A stretch of DNA of 64,000 nt from Asterias rubens (taxonomy: Eukaryota; Echinodermata; Asteroidea; Forcipulatida; Asteriidae): contig NC_047075.1 of assembly GCF_902459465.1 (NCBI RefSeq), forward strand, positions 14,005,119 to 14,069,118. The letters are read 5' to 3'. The notes under the pieces are model-generated. The model ran no database searches. It worked only from the letters and a program-made list of their open reading frames with translations, and was not told the origin of the DNA. The position numbers were made by a program, and so were the translations under genes. Below, piece by piece: positions 23,701 to 35,723 of this stretch (position 1 is the first letter of the stretch; each line of letters starts with the position of its first letter).

Positions 23701-26274
23701 ACATTGTCTCTCAATATCACAGTTCAGTTTCTGCACAATCAGTTTAGTGTATTATATTTACACTCCCCAACAATAATCAAATGGTATGAAAATATTTTCT
23801 TTTCCAGGAAAGTTGTTATTATTGTTTATTTGTTATTGTCTTGAAAAGGTCACCACTCCAAGTAAAACCTTAATCCCCATAACACCATTTCAAAGAGCAG
23901 CCTGAATACCACTCTTACTCCCTAGTATGATAAAGGCAGGGTTGTTTCCTTCTATTTCTTATTACTTAGCTTTTACGTCCATGGTCTTCATTCTTTTGTG
24001 AATTATTCTTTGCCACTTTGCTCGCTCGTTCATCACTTTTGTCCTTACGATACTCCAGTCATGCTCCAACTTACTGTCTTGCAAGAATACTTCTACTTGG
24101 TGTTTTCCTAAGTGTCAATGATAAAAGAGAATACAATAACTAACAAAACATGAACATGCAAATTAGAACTTACAAAAATGTTAGGTTTTTGACCTGTGCA
24201 ACTAAGGTAGGGTACGTGTGGTAAGATGAAATTGGTTTCTATAATAACATATTATACAAATACTAGTTGCATGTGAATGCATTGATGCAAAATAATGTTA
24301 AACTTATAACTTGTACTTACTTGGCATGGTTTGCTTTGACTCCCCCTTAATTATGTCTTTAAAGTATTCAACTAATTTGTGTTCTTCCTTTTTTTCCCAG
24401 AATGTATGTTTTCTTCTCCCTGAATTCAATAAATAAAATAAAAAGTTTAACTCAATATTAAATGCATGTGACAAGATACAGAAGAATGTTAAGAAAATGG
24501 AAAATGTACTCATAAATTATATGACCCTGTATGTCTTAATAATATAGTGCAAAACCAAAATTACAATATTTTGTACAATTTTATTTGTAATATACCGTGC
24601 ATGAAGCTAACAGTAATAATAATCTTCCATTTAAAATGGCTATGGAGATGGTTTTTACAAAAAGTGTTGTCTTTAATCAATAACATTAACTGTTCTGGGC
24701 TAGCAGTGGCACCAATATGCAAATCCACTCTAAATTTACCTTTCTTAGAGTTCCCAGGGGCCACACATGAATCTGCAACATTAAAAGTACAAGTGAGAAT
24801 AAGATTACAATAATAATCTTTTTACACAAGCATAATTTTGTCCTGGTAGTAACAGTAAGTGAAATATTTTCAAAATTTCACACAATTTTGAAAAGGAACT
24901 TTGTAGGTTTATTTCTTAATTTTAGCTTGCCTTTCTTCAAAAGCATCATAGGTATTAATTGCATACAGATTAAAGGAAAATGTATACAACATATTATCAA
25001 CAAGAATGTGAAATTCAGTACAACTGTGTATGTATTTCTAATCGAAATAAAAAAGAACATTTTCTTCTATGTTTCCACTTGAATATTTACAACAAAATCA
25101 ACCTCATACTCACCATTCAGAGCAGGTTGCGGGACTTGATCATCTGCATTATAAGTTAAACAAGACACAAATAATTACAAAGCATTTTTTGACAAGCTCT
25201 CGCTTCTGTTTTAAAAAAATATTTGATGCATAGTTACAGCTCTATCAAAAACAAACCACCAAAATGCCAGCAGGTGCAAACTACAGTATTCTGGTACTCT
25301 ATATTATACACAAAATTTTGTCAGATAGATAATCTTCTAGACTGTTGTAAGGAGACTTGGAATTTAAAATGAAACTCACATCATTCGGATTTACACCATC
25401 ATATAAAACTCAAAATACAATGTTAAACACATGATGAAATTATGAATATGACCAGATATAAACACTCGTCACAAACATGCCAGGGGTGCAGACTCTGAGA
25501 CCATTGATGACAAATGCACTGTTTGAACACTGTTTAACAATATTATAACATTTGTTTTAGTACTAAATCGATTCTTATATTTGACTCGTTCATTTTGATA
25601 GTGTACAAGTGTCTGCATTTATGTTTACAAGATGAAAAATGAATAACAATGTTGACTGAACCATGTGGGGGTCAGGGGGACAGTTCATAATATCTCCCAA
25701 AAAAGTATTGACATTACTTTTGAGTATGTCAGTGTGTAGAAGGTTGCATCCTTGCTTAAAATAGACCGTTTGTACACACAAAACCAACAGGCGCCGACAT
25801 ACAACATTTGCATGGAACGTTTTCATGCGTGAGATAGGACATTGGTGCAAAATCAAGAGACTACTATTTGCACTGACACTGACTTGCACTGTAAGTCTCA
25901 TTGCACATGTTTGTGTAACAGTTTTAAAGTTTCATTATAATACTCACTGTCTATGGCATTGGCAGACTCTTTGTTGGATACATCATCAGCTGACATATGA
26001 ACTTCACTTTCTTGATCTAAATAAATATAACATGTACAAACAAGTTATACAGCTGTTCACTTTATATAACCAACTTTTTAGTTATCAGTAAACCAGTACA
26101 TGGTTAATGCTCAGAACTAACAGCCACTGAACCCCGGGGCCGATTTTACAAAGAGCAAAGATAATGATCTTAACAGTGTATCAATCCTAACAGTTAGTCA
26201 CATACAAACCACTATGGATATGACATCTCATCTTGTATTGAATCTTAGTGCTTTGGAAATCGAGCCCAGCATTG

Positions 26275-26454
26275 GCCCAGATCGATTTCCAAATTTATGG
26301 AGCTGCTTAAACAGGATAACTGTTCAACAATTTTTTGCTAAGCAAAACTGAGAAGGTTACCATTTACAGAGCTGGTAACCTTAATCTGGTAAGCACAATA
26401 TTGTTCTTCTTCTAGCTTCTTTTTGTGCTTAAGCAGCTCTATGAAATTGGGCCA
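26275..26454. mobile_element. Small inverted-repeat element
   Basis: TTTATGGAGCTGCTTAA near 26297 is answered by the inverse ttaagcagctctatgaaat near 26429-26447, with GCCCA at both outer ends. It lies in an intron of, and partly beside an exon of, the recombinase-like gene. No gene inside. Confidence 0.45.
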
Positions 26455-26862
26455 AGGCTCTCTGATTAGTTTACAGGAACAGAGCTTGAATCTTTGTTTT
26501 GTTAAAAGTTTACAAATTTGGAAACAGTACTTACTAACTACAGAAGCAACTGACTCTCTGGGTACATCATCATCTGACATATGAACATCCATTTCTTGGC
26601 CTGATTAAAGATGACATGTACAAAAGCGTTAAATCTGTTATTTTACATTTTGATAGGATGACTAACTTTCCAGCTTTCAGGAAACACCTCCTCTTGATAC
26701 AACAGTTAAGAAAAACACAGTTCATAGAACAAAAGTACTATCTGAAATCATCTGGTTTGAATGTGTGTTGTAATTGAGCTTTAAGACAGGCCCACTTCAC
26801 AAAAACTGGCTTCACTAATTATCAGAATCACTTAGGAGTTTTGATTTCTCATCAGAATGTAA

Positions 26863-27863
26863 ATGGGTGTTCTTTTGCAATACTACACACTTCATGAATA
26901 CGCTGATGATATTCAGCTCTATGCTGAGTTTGACCCTAAGTCTGAAGGTGATCGTCAGCGTGTACTCAGCAATTTATCATCATGTGTGCTTGCCATCAAC
27001 AAATGGATGGCTCAAAACATGCTTCGGCTGAACCAGGGAAAGACAGAGTTTATTGTTTTTGCGAACAGTCATGTTTTATCCACTCTCCCTAATCTTGAAC
27101 TAATATTGGGCGACTTAACAATTCCTGCTTCCACATCTGTTAAGAACCTAGGAGTCTCGCTCGATTGTTCTCTGAATATGTCTCATCATATTAGCTCTGT
27201 ATGTAAAACTGTCAATTTCCACATGCGTAATCTATGGCCTATTCGCCGGTTTATTACACAAAGCGCTTGCCATCATGCCGTCAGAAGTCTGGTCTTGTCC
27301 CGTCTTGACTATGCCAACTCTCTTTTGGTAGGTGCCCGCGAAAATGACCTCGCTCGACTCCAGCGTCTACAAAACAAGGCCGCTCGGCTAGTATTTGCGT
27401 GTGGCCGTGACCAGCCTTCTGCGGCCTGATTGCATCGCTGCATTGGCTCCCTGTTAAAGAATGTATCAACTTCAAAATTTTCTCTCATGTTTACAAAATC
27501 CTCCACACCCAATCTCCATCATATCTGGTTGAACCTGTTCATTCCCAAAACTCCAATACTGCTGATGAATACAGGCAACGACTCCGCTCATCAGCTGATC
27601 AGACCCGGCTTTCCGTTCGTAGAACTAGACGGAAAGCTGGGGATAGCTCATTCTCCATAGCTGCCCCTCGCCTATGGAATGAGCTCCCCGCGGGTCTGAG
27701 AGGGGTGATCTCGTTGCCTGTATTCAAAAGCCTCCTCAAGACATTTCTTTTTCCCCACCCATCCTAGTTTGTTTGTTTTTCTTTTCTTTTGTTGTCATAG
27801 TAAAGCGCTCTGTTCTCCGTAGAGCGCTATATAAATGTTTCATACTATTATTATTATTATTAT
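26863..27863 (+). mobile_element. 5'-truncated L2/CR1-like non-LTR retrotransposon
   Basis: It starts inside the reverse transcriptase at the catalytic box (HEYADDIQLY), followed by NQGKTEFIVF, the thumb motif VKNLGVSLD and LSRLDYANSLL..LQRLQNKAARL. The frame is lost at about 27425; LHWLPVKECI and the C-terminal PRLWNELPAGLR continue in the next frame to TAG 27765-27767. The 3' tail has a 7-bp stem-loop (AGCGCTC 27804-27810 / GAGCGCT 27822-27828) and an (ATT)n microsatellite at 27846-27863, as in L2-clade LINEs. It lacks the endonuclease and most of the RT. It is inserted antisense in an intron of the recombinase-like gene. Confidence 0.88.
27804..27863 (+). other. LINE 3' stem-loop and (ATT)n tail
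   Basis: A perfect 7-bp stem with an 11-nt loop, then tataaatgtttcat and about six ATT units. L2-type reverse transcriptases recognise such 3' hairpins and end in short tandem repeats instead of poly(A). Confidence 0.75.
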
Positions 27864-29675
27864 GTATGCCAGCTTGGAGACAAAGTAGTGAGAAATTTTG
27901 AACATTCAGTCAATAAGCAAGAATGTGATGCAATGACTTATCAATGGGATATTAAATTATTGTTGTTATATAGTAATTCATAAGATGTGCATAATTACCA
28001 CACATGCATTTGTTGTGTTTACAGCCAAATTGTATTTCAGTTTTAAATAATGCAGAACTATTCTTGAAAACGGATCAACTCAAATACAGAAACAGTGTTG
28101 AAAGGGGTGAACAAGTTTTAAAACGGAAGTGAAATGTTGTAATTACCAGTGTCAATCAGCTGTAACTGCCTTCCAACTTTGATGACTTCCATGATTGCAG
28201 GGGGGGGGGGGCCTGGTATATGTTGTTATTGATGAGGCTTGAATGACCCATATGCTTGAAAAACAGTTCACGGTCACATTCCGGCAGTTCCAAGGCAGCA
28301 TATAATGTACTGATTATGTGTCTGTTTTTAGTAGCCATTAACTTGGACTGCAACTGATGCCAGCATCGACGCATATCTTGCTTAAGGCATGCCATCCAGT
28401 GACATGAGTCACTGAGCCATTAACACAGGCAAAGACGTACATGTTGTCATCTCGTACTCATCTTCAACAGTGTCTGATGGAAACAAAACCGGGACCAAAT
28501 GGTTATTCCCCTTACCTGTTTGGTAAGTGACTTTAAGGTTGTCAAGGAGGCATTTTTCCAGAGGATCTTCAAGCCTGTCAGCCCTTTGTTTGTCAATCCA
28601 ACTGTTTGTCTCAGCTTCTTTCTATTCAGCGAGTCTCAAATGTGAGGACTCTCCACCTCTTCGTGCATTGAAGAGAGTTAGTCTTGCAACAGTTAAATCC
28701 CTCAGGGTGTTAAAGTTGTGTGAATCCCAGATGAGGTATGGGTCAGATACAATTTCTTTCACCTTTCCTATTGTGTAAATCCTGATCGCCTTGACGTCAG
28801 TTTCAAGCGGCAATTCTCCTGGCTTTCTCAAATTCTTCTGCCTGTTCTTGTTGATTTGACACACAGCATCACCAAACAAGAACTCGTAGTTAAGACCTAG
28901 AACTGCGGCAAATTTGTCAATTTCTATGGCTGCGTCATCTCTCCCAGCAACAAGATGTGTAGCCTTGATGATTTTACAAGCTTTCTTTTTTAGGTAATAG
29001 ACAGCTGATTTTAAGCCACTTTTCAGTTCTGCAGAATCCAAGTGAGCTGTGTATAACAGTACAGCTTCACGAAGCACTTCAAAATTCTTGCGATGAAACA
29101 TATCAGCTGCAGTATTGCTGTCCAAAGGTGTGCCCGAGTGTATCTTGTGCTGTTCCCGAAAAATTATATACAGGCTGGCTAGTCTTCTCATGTCGGACAT
29201 AACTGATTTGCGGACCTCGGTAGTCTTATCTGTTTTGCTTTTACCCTTTTCCCATAGCCGATTTCCAACAGTCACGATGACAGGGTTTGTTCTTGCAGTT
29301 TCACAAATCTCTATTTCACGGAATTTACACAGGATCTCACTTCTAAAGCTATCTGAAGTAGTACTTGAGTTGGATTCACTTAACATCAAGGAGAGTGGAA
29401 CCGAACAGGCCTCTGAATTGGCATCTCTGTTTGTGCTTCTTAAAACATTTCTTTGAGTAGAAGCCACTACAGATGCCAGATATTACCAACTGGTCTTCTG
29501 ATGCCGTGACTCTTTCTCGTTGATAACTTGGTAAATACCTTTGATCCATTTTCTTAGTACTGGGACTACCAGGCTGGGGCTGATTAACTTGCACTTTCCT
29601 CTGACATGCTAGTGGAAAAACAACTGAATCAGCATGGTAGCTTTACAGGCAATACAAGCTGTTTCATCCGTGTCT

Positions 29676-30881
29676 GAAATCAAAGTGCCCTTGCTTTTAT
29701 TTTTCACATTAGTGCTGACTGCTATTTAATAAAACTTTCCTATCAGCACATCAGTAACCTTTATACTTAGTTCACACCTGAAAAATAGTAAAATACAAAT
29801 CAACCAGCCAATACAAAAACTTAACAATAACCTCCACATTCCCAAAATGATGCAACACAATGAACAAATACGGTCCCACAATTTACAAAATCATGGTCCC
29901 CCTGTCTGTATATAAGCCCAACATTATTTAATTGATCAACACACATAACTCATATCAATTAAACCCAAACCAGTGAAGAAAGACAACAATTTAAAGTTTT
30001 CCTTTTTTCACCACTTGTACAATGTAAAGACTTTCAACCTTACATTTTAGGTACAGTGTATGTGTCCAATATCTCACAAACACTCACTGCAACAATCTGG
30101 TTACATTACAAATACATTGATACAACTTCCAACAAAATTGTAGTTTTCATTTTTGTTAAAGACAGACTCAAAATGCATCAAATTTTTCACCACGTGAGGG
30201 TGTTCTCAAACATATTTGTATCACTTCTGGGATATATTCATTCATACTCAAAACAATTTTTAAAGACTGGAACCCATTACCAACAGACATAATATCCATC
30301 ATGGACAATAAGACCTTTACAGGAGCCATTACAAACAACCAATAAAGCAAATTAAAAATACAGCTCCACAAAAGTGTAAGAATGCCGCTTACAATTGTGC
30401 AGGACGATTCCAAATTCCCCCAGAAGTGATAAAAACAATATTGAGAAAGCATTCACGCCATCAAAAGTGAGGCACATTGTTAAATTTTTGAACCTCCGGG
30501 AACTACTGTACGAGTCGTGTTTCTTTCTTCAATTTATATTTTGATGAAAAACTAACAATAAATAATGTTTGCACACACAAAACAAAACAAAACATCTAAC
30601 TTGTGTTCCAATATTATGCTTTAACAGTAATATGACGACTTGAATCCACAATCAGATATGGTTGCACTTATCTCATATCTTTACAAGCCCATTTGTTTCT
30701 TTGCCCAACAAAGATTTCTTGAATTTGTGTTATAATGACACCTGCTCTAAATATTTCCTTGCAGATATCGGAAAACGTACCTCAAAACTTCTTTTCAAAT
30801 AAACAAATGTACGTGGTAACTTAAATGTGGCAATGCAGAATGAACAAACAAAAACAAAGTCATTTGCAGCCTAACCTAGTT
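29676..30881. other. Gap between the OB-fold and recombinase-like genes
   Basis: About 1.2 kb of AT-rich sequence with no supported exon. Short ORFs lack family features. It may hold the 3' end of the OB-fold gene and upstream exons of the recombinase-like gene. Confidence 0.35.
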
Positions 30882-33800
30882 TTAACTGACACTTGTAATA
30901 TTCTTTGAGATGTTGTTATATTTCACCTCAATGGTCAAAGGCAGTGCAGCTTGCAGTTCATCAAGATCTTCCAGTTCCAGCGCTTTCAACAACGCAGACC
31001 TTTCAACCTTGTACTCCACATCAGTGTCCGTGTCCAAACGCAACAAGCCACTACTAAAAATACACAAACATAATTTGCATTGTCAAGCTCTGCTTTAGTT
31101 CTATATTTTAACAAAATCCAAACAACATAATTATATCATCTTCACTTTCATTTTTCTCAAACCACAAAATAATGCACCCACATTCAACATGCCACCACCA
31201 GCAATGGCCACCACTGATAATGCTCTCAACCATTAATAAGTGTGTCCCCTATAACGACATCCATCCTTTGTCTCAAACCTTCAACAGGCAGACACAAATA
31301 TTTGCGAATGCTGTATACCGAGGAATTTTTTTTGTTCTCCCTTTGTTGAACAAAAATTATATATAGGATTTGAGGCATTGCATGGTGAGGTATCAATGTA
31401 TATGTAGTTTGCGATAACACCATGTGTGTATCTACTTGCCAGGTAGAGTTGTGCTTGGGGAACTGTCTTGCTTTATTCTATACCATCCGCCCGATTAATA
31501 GTTAAAAAGCAGGACAGTTCTTTTCAGAAATGAGAAGTCTCCCGAACCTCTGATAATCAACTCCACGGCAGTAGAATAAAGCAAGACAGTTTCCTAAGAA
31601 CAACTCTACCTGGCAAGTAGATACACACATGGTGTTACCGCAAACCAAATATACATAACAACAAACAATAGCATCCCTTTTGTTGAGGCCTCAGTTAGGA
31701 TGATTAGACATGCTTAGATACACACAAACACGTGTGTAGCTACCTGCAATTGGGAATTGCTATTGTTCCTCTCTTGTTGTTTTTCTCATGACCGAGACAA
31801 CGATTTCACAAAACAATGTGAACAATATACAGTTACTCACTCATTTCCTTCTTTGAAGCCATCAATACAGATTTCTGCTTGCGTCTCCGAGTCAAGAACC
31901 TTTCGGTATTAAAAAAATATTATAAATAATTAGTATCCTTGGTTACTTCATTGTAAATAAATACTTACATCTAAAAAAGTTTACCATAATTTATTTTCAA
32001 ATACTATCAAAGTCTTCCAAACATGAATAACAATAACTTTCTGCCAAAGATGCAAGCAGCAATCTTTCTGACTTCACAATTACTGACAATTAAAAATAAT
32101 TCATCATTCCTTTCTTTACATTTGCAGTGTCATGATTGGCATAACGCATAAAGCAGTCGCCTATTACCAATGTATCCAAAATTCAATTCCAATTTAAATT
32201 CCAAACAAAAATCGAATGTGAGTAGAATTGAATTTTACTTCTCTCCTGTGCCACATGGGTTTTCTCCAGGCCGCCATTTGTCATCCCTCCTGTAAACCCA
32301 ACCGCTTCCCATCTCTGGGTGTGCTTAATGCTCAAAACAGTTCGATGTAACTGAATGCCAGGAAACCACCCATCAAGGTTTCAAATTGATCACTGAGCCA
32401 CACCTTTTGCAATTCAGCTTCTGACCTGCCATTCAAATGTTTAACCTCCACCATTATTATTAATTTTATCAGAAATTGTTACCATACATATTCTTCTTTT
32501 TGATTTGACGATATGTCCTATGGTTTGCCCTCCAACACTTTATAACTTTTTGCCCATAACAAATACAAAATACCGGAAATATATATTCAACAATTGAACA
32601 TTTTCACTCAACACCCAATTCCTTTAAGCAATGAAACACTGACCAATGAATAATACAAATTAGTTCACATTCCAGAGATCCATTACCTTCCAATATCATC
32701 ATTTTTAACTAACCTCCAATCTTGTCTGCTGTGTGCCGTTAAAATTAACAACATTCAAGTAGGGCTTGATGTAAACATTCTTCAATAATATGGTTGAGTC
32801 CACCTCTGGAGTTGCAATCTCTGCAATGTCACGCCACAAAGTAACACAAATTCTTGTGATCCTTAAGATCTTCCAATTCCACCTCTTTACGTTTTGATCT
32901 TGGAGTTTCTTTCAATGGTGAAACCTGAAGTAACAGATGATTGAGCACAACTTATCAATCTCATGACACCATTGGTAAAATTGACAAAGACCCACAAAAT
33001 ATGCACAACTTCCCACAATAAAAATATTTACTTTAATAATTCCCTCTGTGCTTCATCTGTTCGCGTTTAACACACTATTTAGAGCTAAATTTTCATTGCA
33101 CAAACATACTTAATAATCACAGTTGAACATCATTGATATTTGTACTTTGCATCTCAACCACATCTCATCAACTGTCTACTTATCCCTCAAATAAATTAAC
33201 TTATGCAAATAACCAATCTCGCTGTTTCATTTACAAGCACATATTTCTAATCAACAAAGCCACATTTCCTTTGAAAACTTACACTAACAACAGTTCCCTT
33301 CACAGAAAACCTTTCATATGCGTCCTTCTTTAAGCGCCTCACCAACCCCAATAGTTTCTGCATTCTGCAAAGACTCATGTATACTTCGAGCAAAACAGCA
33401 CACAAAGATAAATTCCTTCTATAAAGTATGGCAAAACCATTAACAATTCGGCAAGTATGCGCAATCAAAATAATTGCCTTTCAATACAAAAGGGAAACAC
33501 ACATGTAAATACTACAATCTTCATAGTTTCAACAACCATTTTACGACAATGTGCCCCTGAAATGCAATGAATCTTATAAAACACAAACCCCTCACAAATA
33601 ATTTCGTGCATACATGATGTCTTTTTCCAATACTTTCTGCCATAAAACCAAACCAACAAAACCCATTGCTTTAAAAGAATGAAAACTTCTCACTTCTGTC
33701 TGTGTTGTTGGTCTTATAACCTTCTGTCCTTCCTTGGTGCAACTGACGTTAGCTTTCGTTTCTTTAAAATACTGTTCTGGCTGCAGGGTCGTGTAGTGAT

Positions 33801-33915
33801 CCACCACATCTGTGTATAATTGGCGAACAATCCTCTCGCTGGTCAAAACATCCACACACTTCGACTTCCCCCGTTGCTCTAGAGCGCCCAATGTCTTAAA
33901 CTGAACTGATGTCAT
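30882..33915 (-). pseudogene. Second OB-fold (RPA-like) gene, 5 exons, frameshifted
   Basis: Exons: 33915-33694, 33364-33283, 32925-32714, 31899-31841 and 31053-30882, with GT/AG borders. Exon 1 starts ATG 33915 (MTSVQFKTLGALEQRGKSKC). The diagnostic block VTLWRDIAEIATPEVDSTIL..YLNVVNFNGTQQTRLE in exon 3 aligns with VALWNKSSHSPV..TYLQALALSTTSRTSIE of the gene at 3053-5968, and both exons end in Glu at the splice site. Exons 4-5 join in phase and end VKYNNISKNITSVS. The frame is broken in exon 2 (ERFSVKGTVVS is out of phase with what precedes it) and in exon 3 just before VTLW. It is thus probably a pseudogene, or carries sequencing errors. A hairpin MITE lies in the last intron. The recombinase-like gene follows on the same strand about 1.2 kb downstream. 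Confidence 0.6.
31398..31655. mobile_element. Foldback MITE, arms about 75-85 bp
   Basis: The left arm (ATGTATATGTAGTTTGCG, then acaccatgtgtgtatctact, tgccaggtagagttg, actgtcttgctttattcta) is repeated inverted at 31572-31655. The loop is about 90 bp. It sits inside the last intron of the minus-strand OB-fold gene and encodes nothing. Confidence 0.85.
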
Positions 33916-33993
33916 CTGTAACTCAGAAACCAAAATAATACATGTGTTAAAACATGGAAACATAATACATGTACATCTAAAAAAGCATTTCAA

Positions 33994-35248
33994 CCATCAT
34001 CAAATAATACAATTTTAAACCAACTTTAAACCTTTCACCAGAAGGCCTAGGTAGGTAGGTGGAACAAAGAAAACATGTCAAATTACAATATATTATAAAT
34101 ATCGTTCAAACTTCTGCTTAATTCAGTTCAATTCCTAAATATTTTCCCACAATAAAAAAGTTAAATAATAAATTTTAATAGATAAATCAGCAAAAACGAA
34201 TACGATAATGTCATTGACATTGTCAAAGTGGCAAAGGATCCAGGCACCAGATGTTTGACCTTTGCCGCAATGGCACATTGGTCACTGAACATTCCTCCAT
34301 GGTTTAACTAATTTTACTAAGAATAAATCCTGACATTGATTTGTAATGTACTACGTACCACTACTGATCACTGTACATTGGTACTGCCAATGTTTTATTC
34401 CTCCATGCTGGCATGCCTGGAATAAATCCAAGGTCCAATATCGAAGTAATCATGCATAACCATAAATTTTCTTCCTCCAGTCCATGAATCAACTAACAGA
34501 TGTGATGCATCCAAATAAAGTTAAACAAATTGAATACAAATATTTAAAAAAAAATTACCGCTACAATTCGGTTCACCCGGCTGTTCACGAAATGCACAAC
34601 AAAACAAGAGTTTGCAAACTCGACCTTATCGTCTAGAATAATAATCCACACCACCACCGTCCGTACCCATGCACTGTAGCCTGGATCACGGCGCTACAGC
34701 CAGCCTAGTCTTGAAGTCAAGACGGTAAATGTTAAGCGTGGTGTGTAGTTACAGCACGGTGTAGCTGCGGGGACGATACACACACCCTCGATCCCAGTAT
34801 GTGTGGGTGAGTCAGTCGCTAGAGCTGCCTCGCGCTACATCCAACTGTTGCATGTGTAACATCGCACTGTGACTGTTGCATGAAAGGCAGACAAATAGGC
34901 AGCGCCTAACGACTTGTCATCAAGCCATCCGCCAGCGCACCCCCATACATAACACAGTGCATATAATACGTGTACAGCATATGTACACATTTGTGCTGTA
35001 CATGTACATGTACCATCTGTATACGGTACACTTACGGTACATGAGTACTTCCAAAGTAACGCCTGGATGATTTTGTCTGCAAAAATTTAGGGCGGAGCTC
35101 ATTATGCTAATGTTTACAAACAACCCGTTCTCATTGGTTAACCTATAAACTCTCGCTCGTTCTGCAAGCCCTCGCACACACATGTGCTTGTCGACGTAAT
35201 TGTACACAAGCCGTGGCGATGGCGACGGGCGAGGGAGAAATCCCTACT
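33994..35248. other. Gene-free stretch left of the large transposon
   Basis: No supported exon. It contains an acatgtacatgta-type AT-rich patch near 34970-35045. The left flank of the target duplication (GTAAATCAG) of the 12.4 kb transposon lies at its right edge. Confidence 0.4.
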
Positions 35249-35249
35249 A

Positions 35250-35258
35250 GTAAATCAG
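35250..35258. other. Left target-site duplication GTAAATCAG
   Basis: Identical to 47647-47655 immediately outside the other TIR. Confidence 0.85.
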
Positions 35259-35407
35259 TAGACTTGTGGACAAGTCGTTAAATCGGCCCCACGTGCTGAG
35301 ATAGTGCTCCCCCGACAACACTGCTCTCGCGCGAACTCACTGCTCTCGCGCGAACTGATGGCTCCCCAATTTTGACTCCTCATTAACGACTTGTACAAGT
35401 TGTCAGC
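35259..35407 (+). repeat. Left terminal inverted repeat
   Basis: Starts TAGACTTGTGGACAAGTCG; the tip contains the dyad ACTTGT-GG-ACAAGT. The inner end carries a related, inverted box AACGACTTGTACAAGT. Between them lie two tandem copies of CTGCTCTCGCGCGAACT, each with a CGCGCG core, and a CACGTG box. The symmetrical layout suggests several transposase-binding sites. Confidence 0.92.
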
Positions 35408-35723
35408 AGTTTGTGCACAGCCTATGGGCACTTCAGCCGAAATCGTACGGACGCATCTGATTGGTTGATGTCGTGTAATCTATGAATATTCAACATGTAG
35501 TTGATTGTTACACAGTACATCCTGTACTGGACGGGTTTGGAAATAATCACACGAATGAACGATCAACAAAACTGTCAGCGTGTAGTGCTGTGTGTGTGTA
35601 TTCGCGATAAACCTAATGTAATAAGTATTGAAAGTACGGGTTTTAATCTGGAACTTCGTCTTGCAAATAATAAATTTAACTGTAATAAAGAAATAACTTC
35701 GTCTTAACTGCTGTACTGTAGTC

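Larger units (their letters stand above)
19720..23960. other. Gene-free repeat-rich stretch
   Basis: No supported coding exon. It is filled with local duplications described separately. ORFs here (for example near 22850-23120 and 23537-23776) are read-through of the repeats and carry no protein motifs. Confidence 0.5.
23962..29675 (-). pseudogene. Tyrosine-recombinase-like (Crypton-type) gene, 5' half decayed, 3' exons intact
   Basis: The upstream part (29675-28147) has two C2H2-like zinc fingers (CIACKATM..; CSGFYSKKCFKKHKQRC), a core-binding region, the catalytic Arg motif FNARRGGES, then RHIISTLYA and the C-terminal HMGHSSLINNNIYQAP with His and nucleophile Tyr. It is broken by a frameshift near 29425, a stop at 28622-28624 (TAG where the family has Trp), shifts near 28445-28400, and a C12 run at 28200-28211 that changes frame. 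Downstream exons are 26600-26535, 26016-25948, 25143-25114, 24772-24740, 24419-24321 and 24107-23962. All junctions are phase 1, with GT/AG borders and no stops until TAA. Two of these small exons are repeats of each other (QEMDVHMSDDDV / QESEVHMSADDV). The last two encode a basic Trp-containing tail (RRKHTFWEKKEEHKLVEYF) usual in this family. A LINE fragment occupies the first long intron. It could be a live locus with assembly errors, but a decaying gene is more likely. Confidence 0.65.

Noticed and set aside
30056-30452. Overlapping ORFs between the OB-fold and recombinase genes
   Set aside because: Both strands are open by chance in AT-rich DNA, without motifs, splice support or homology.
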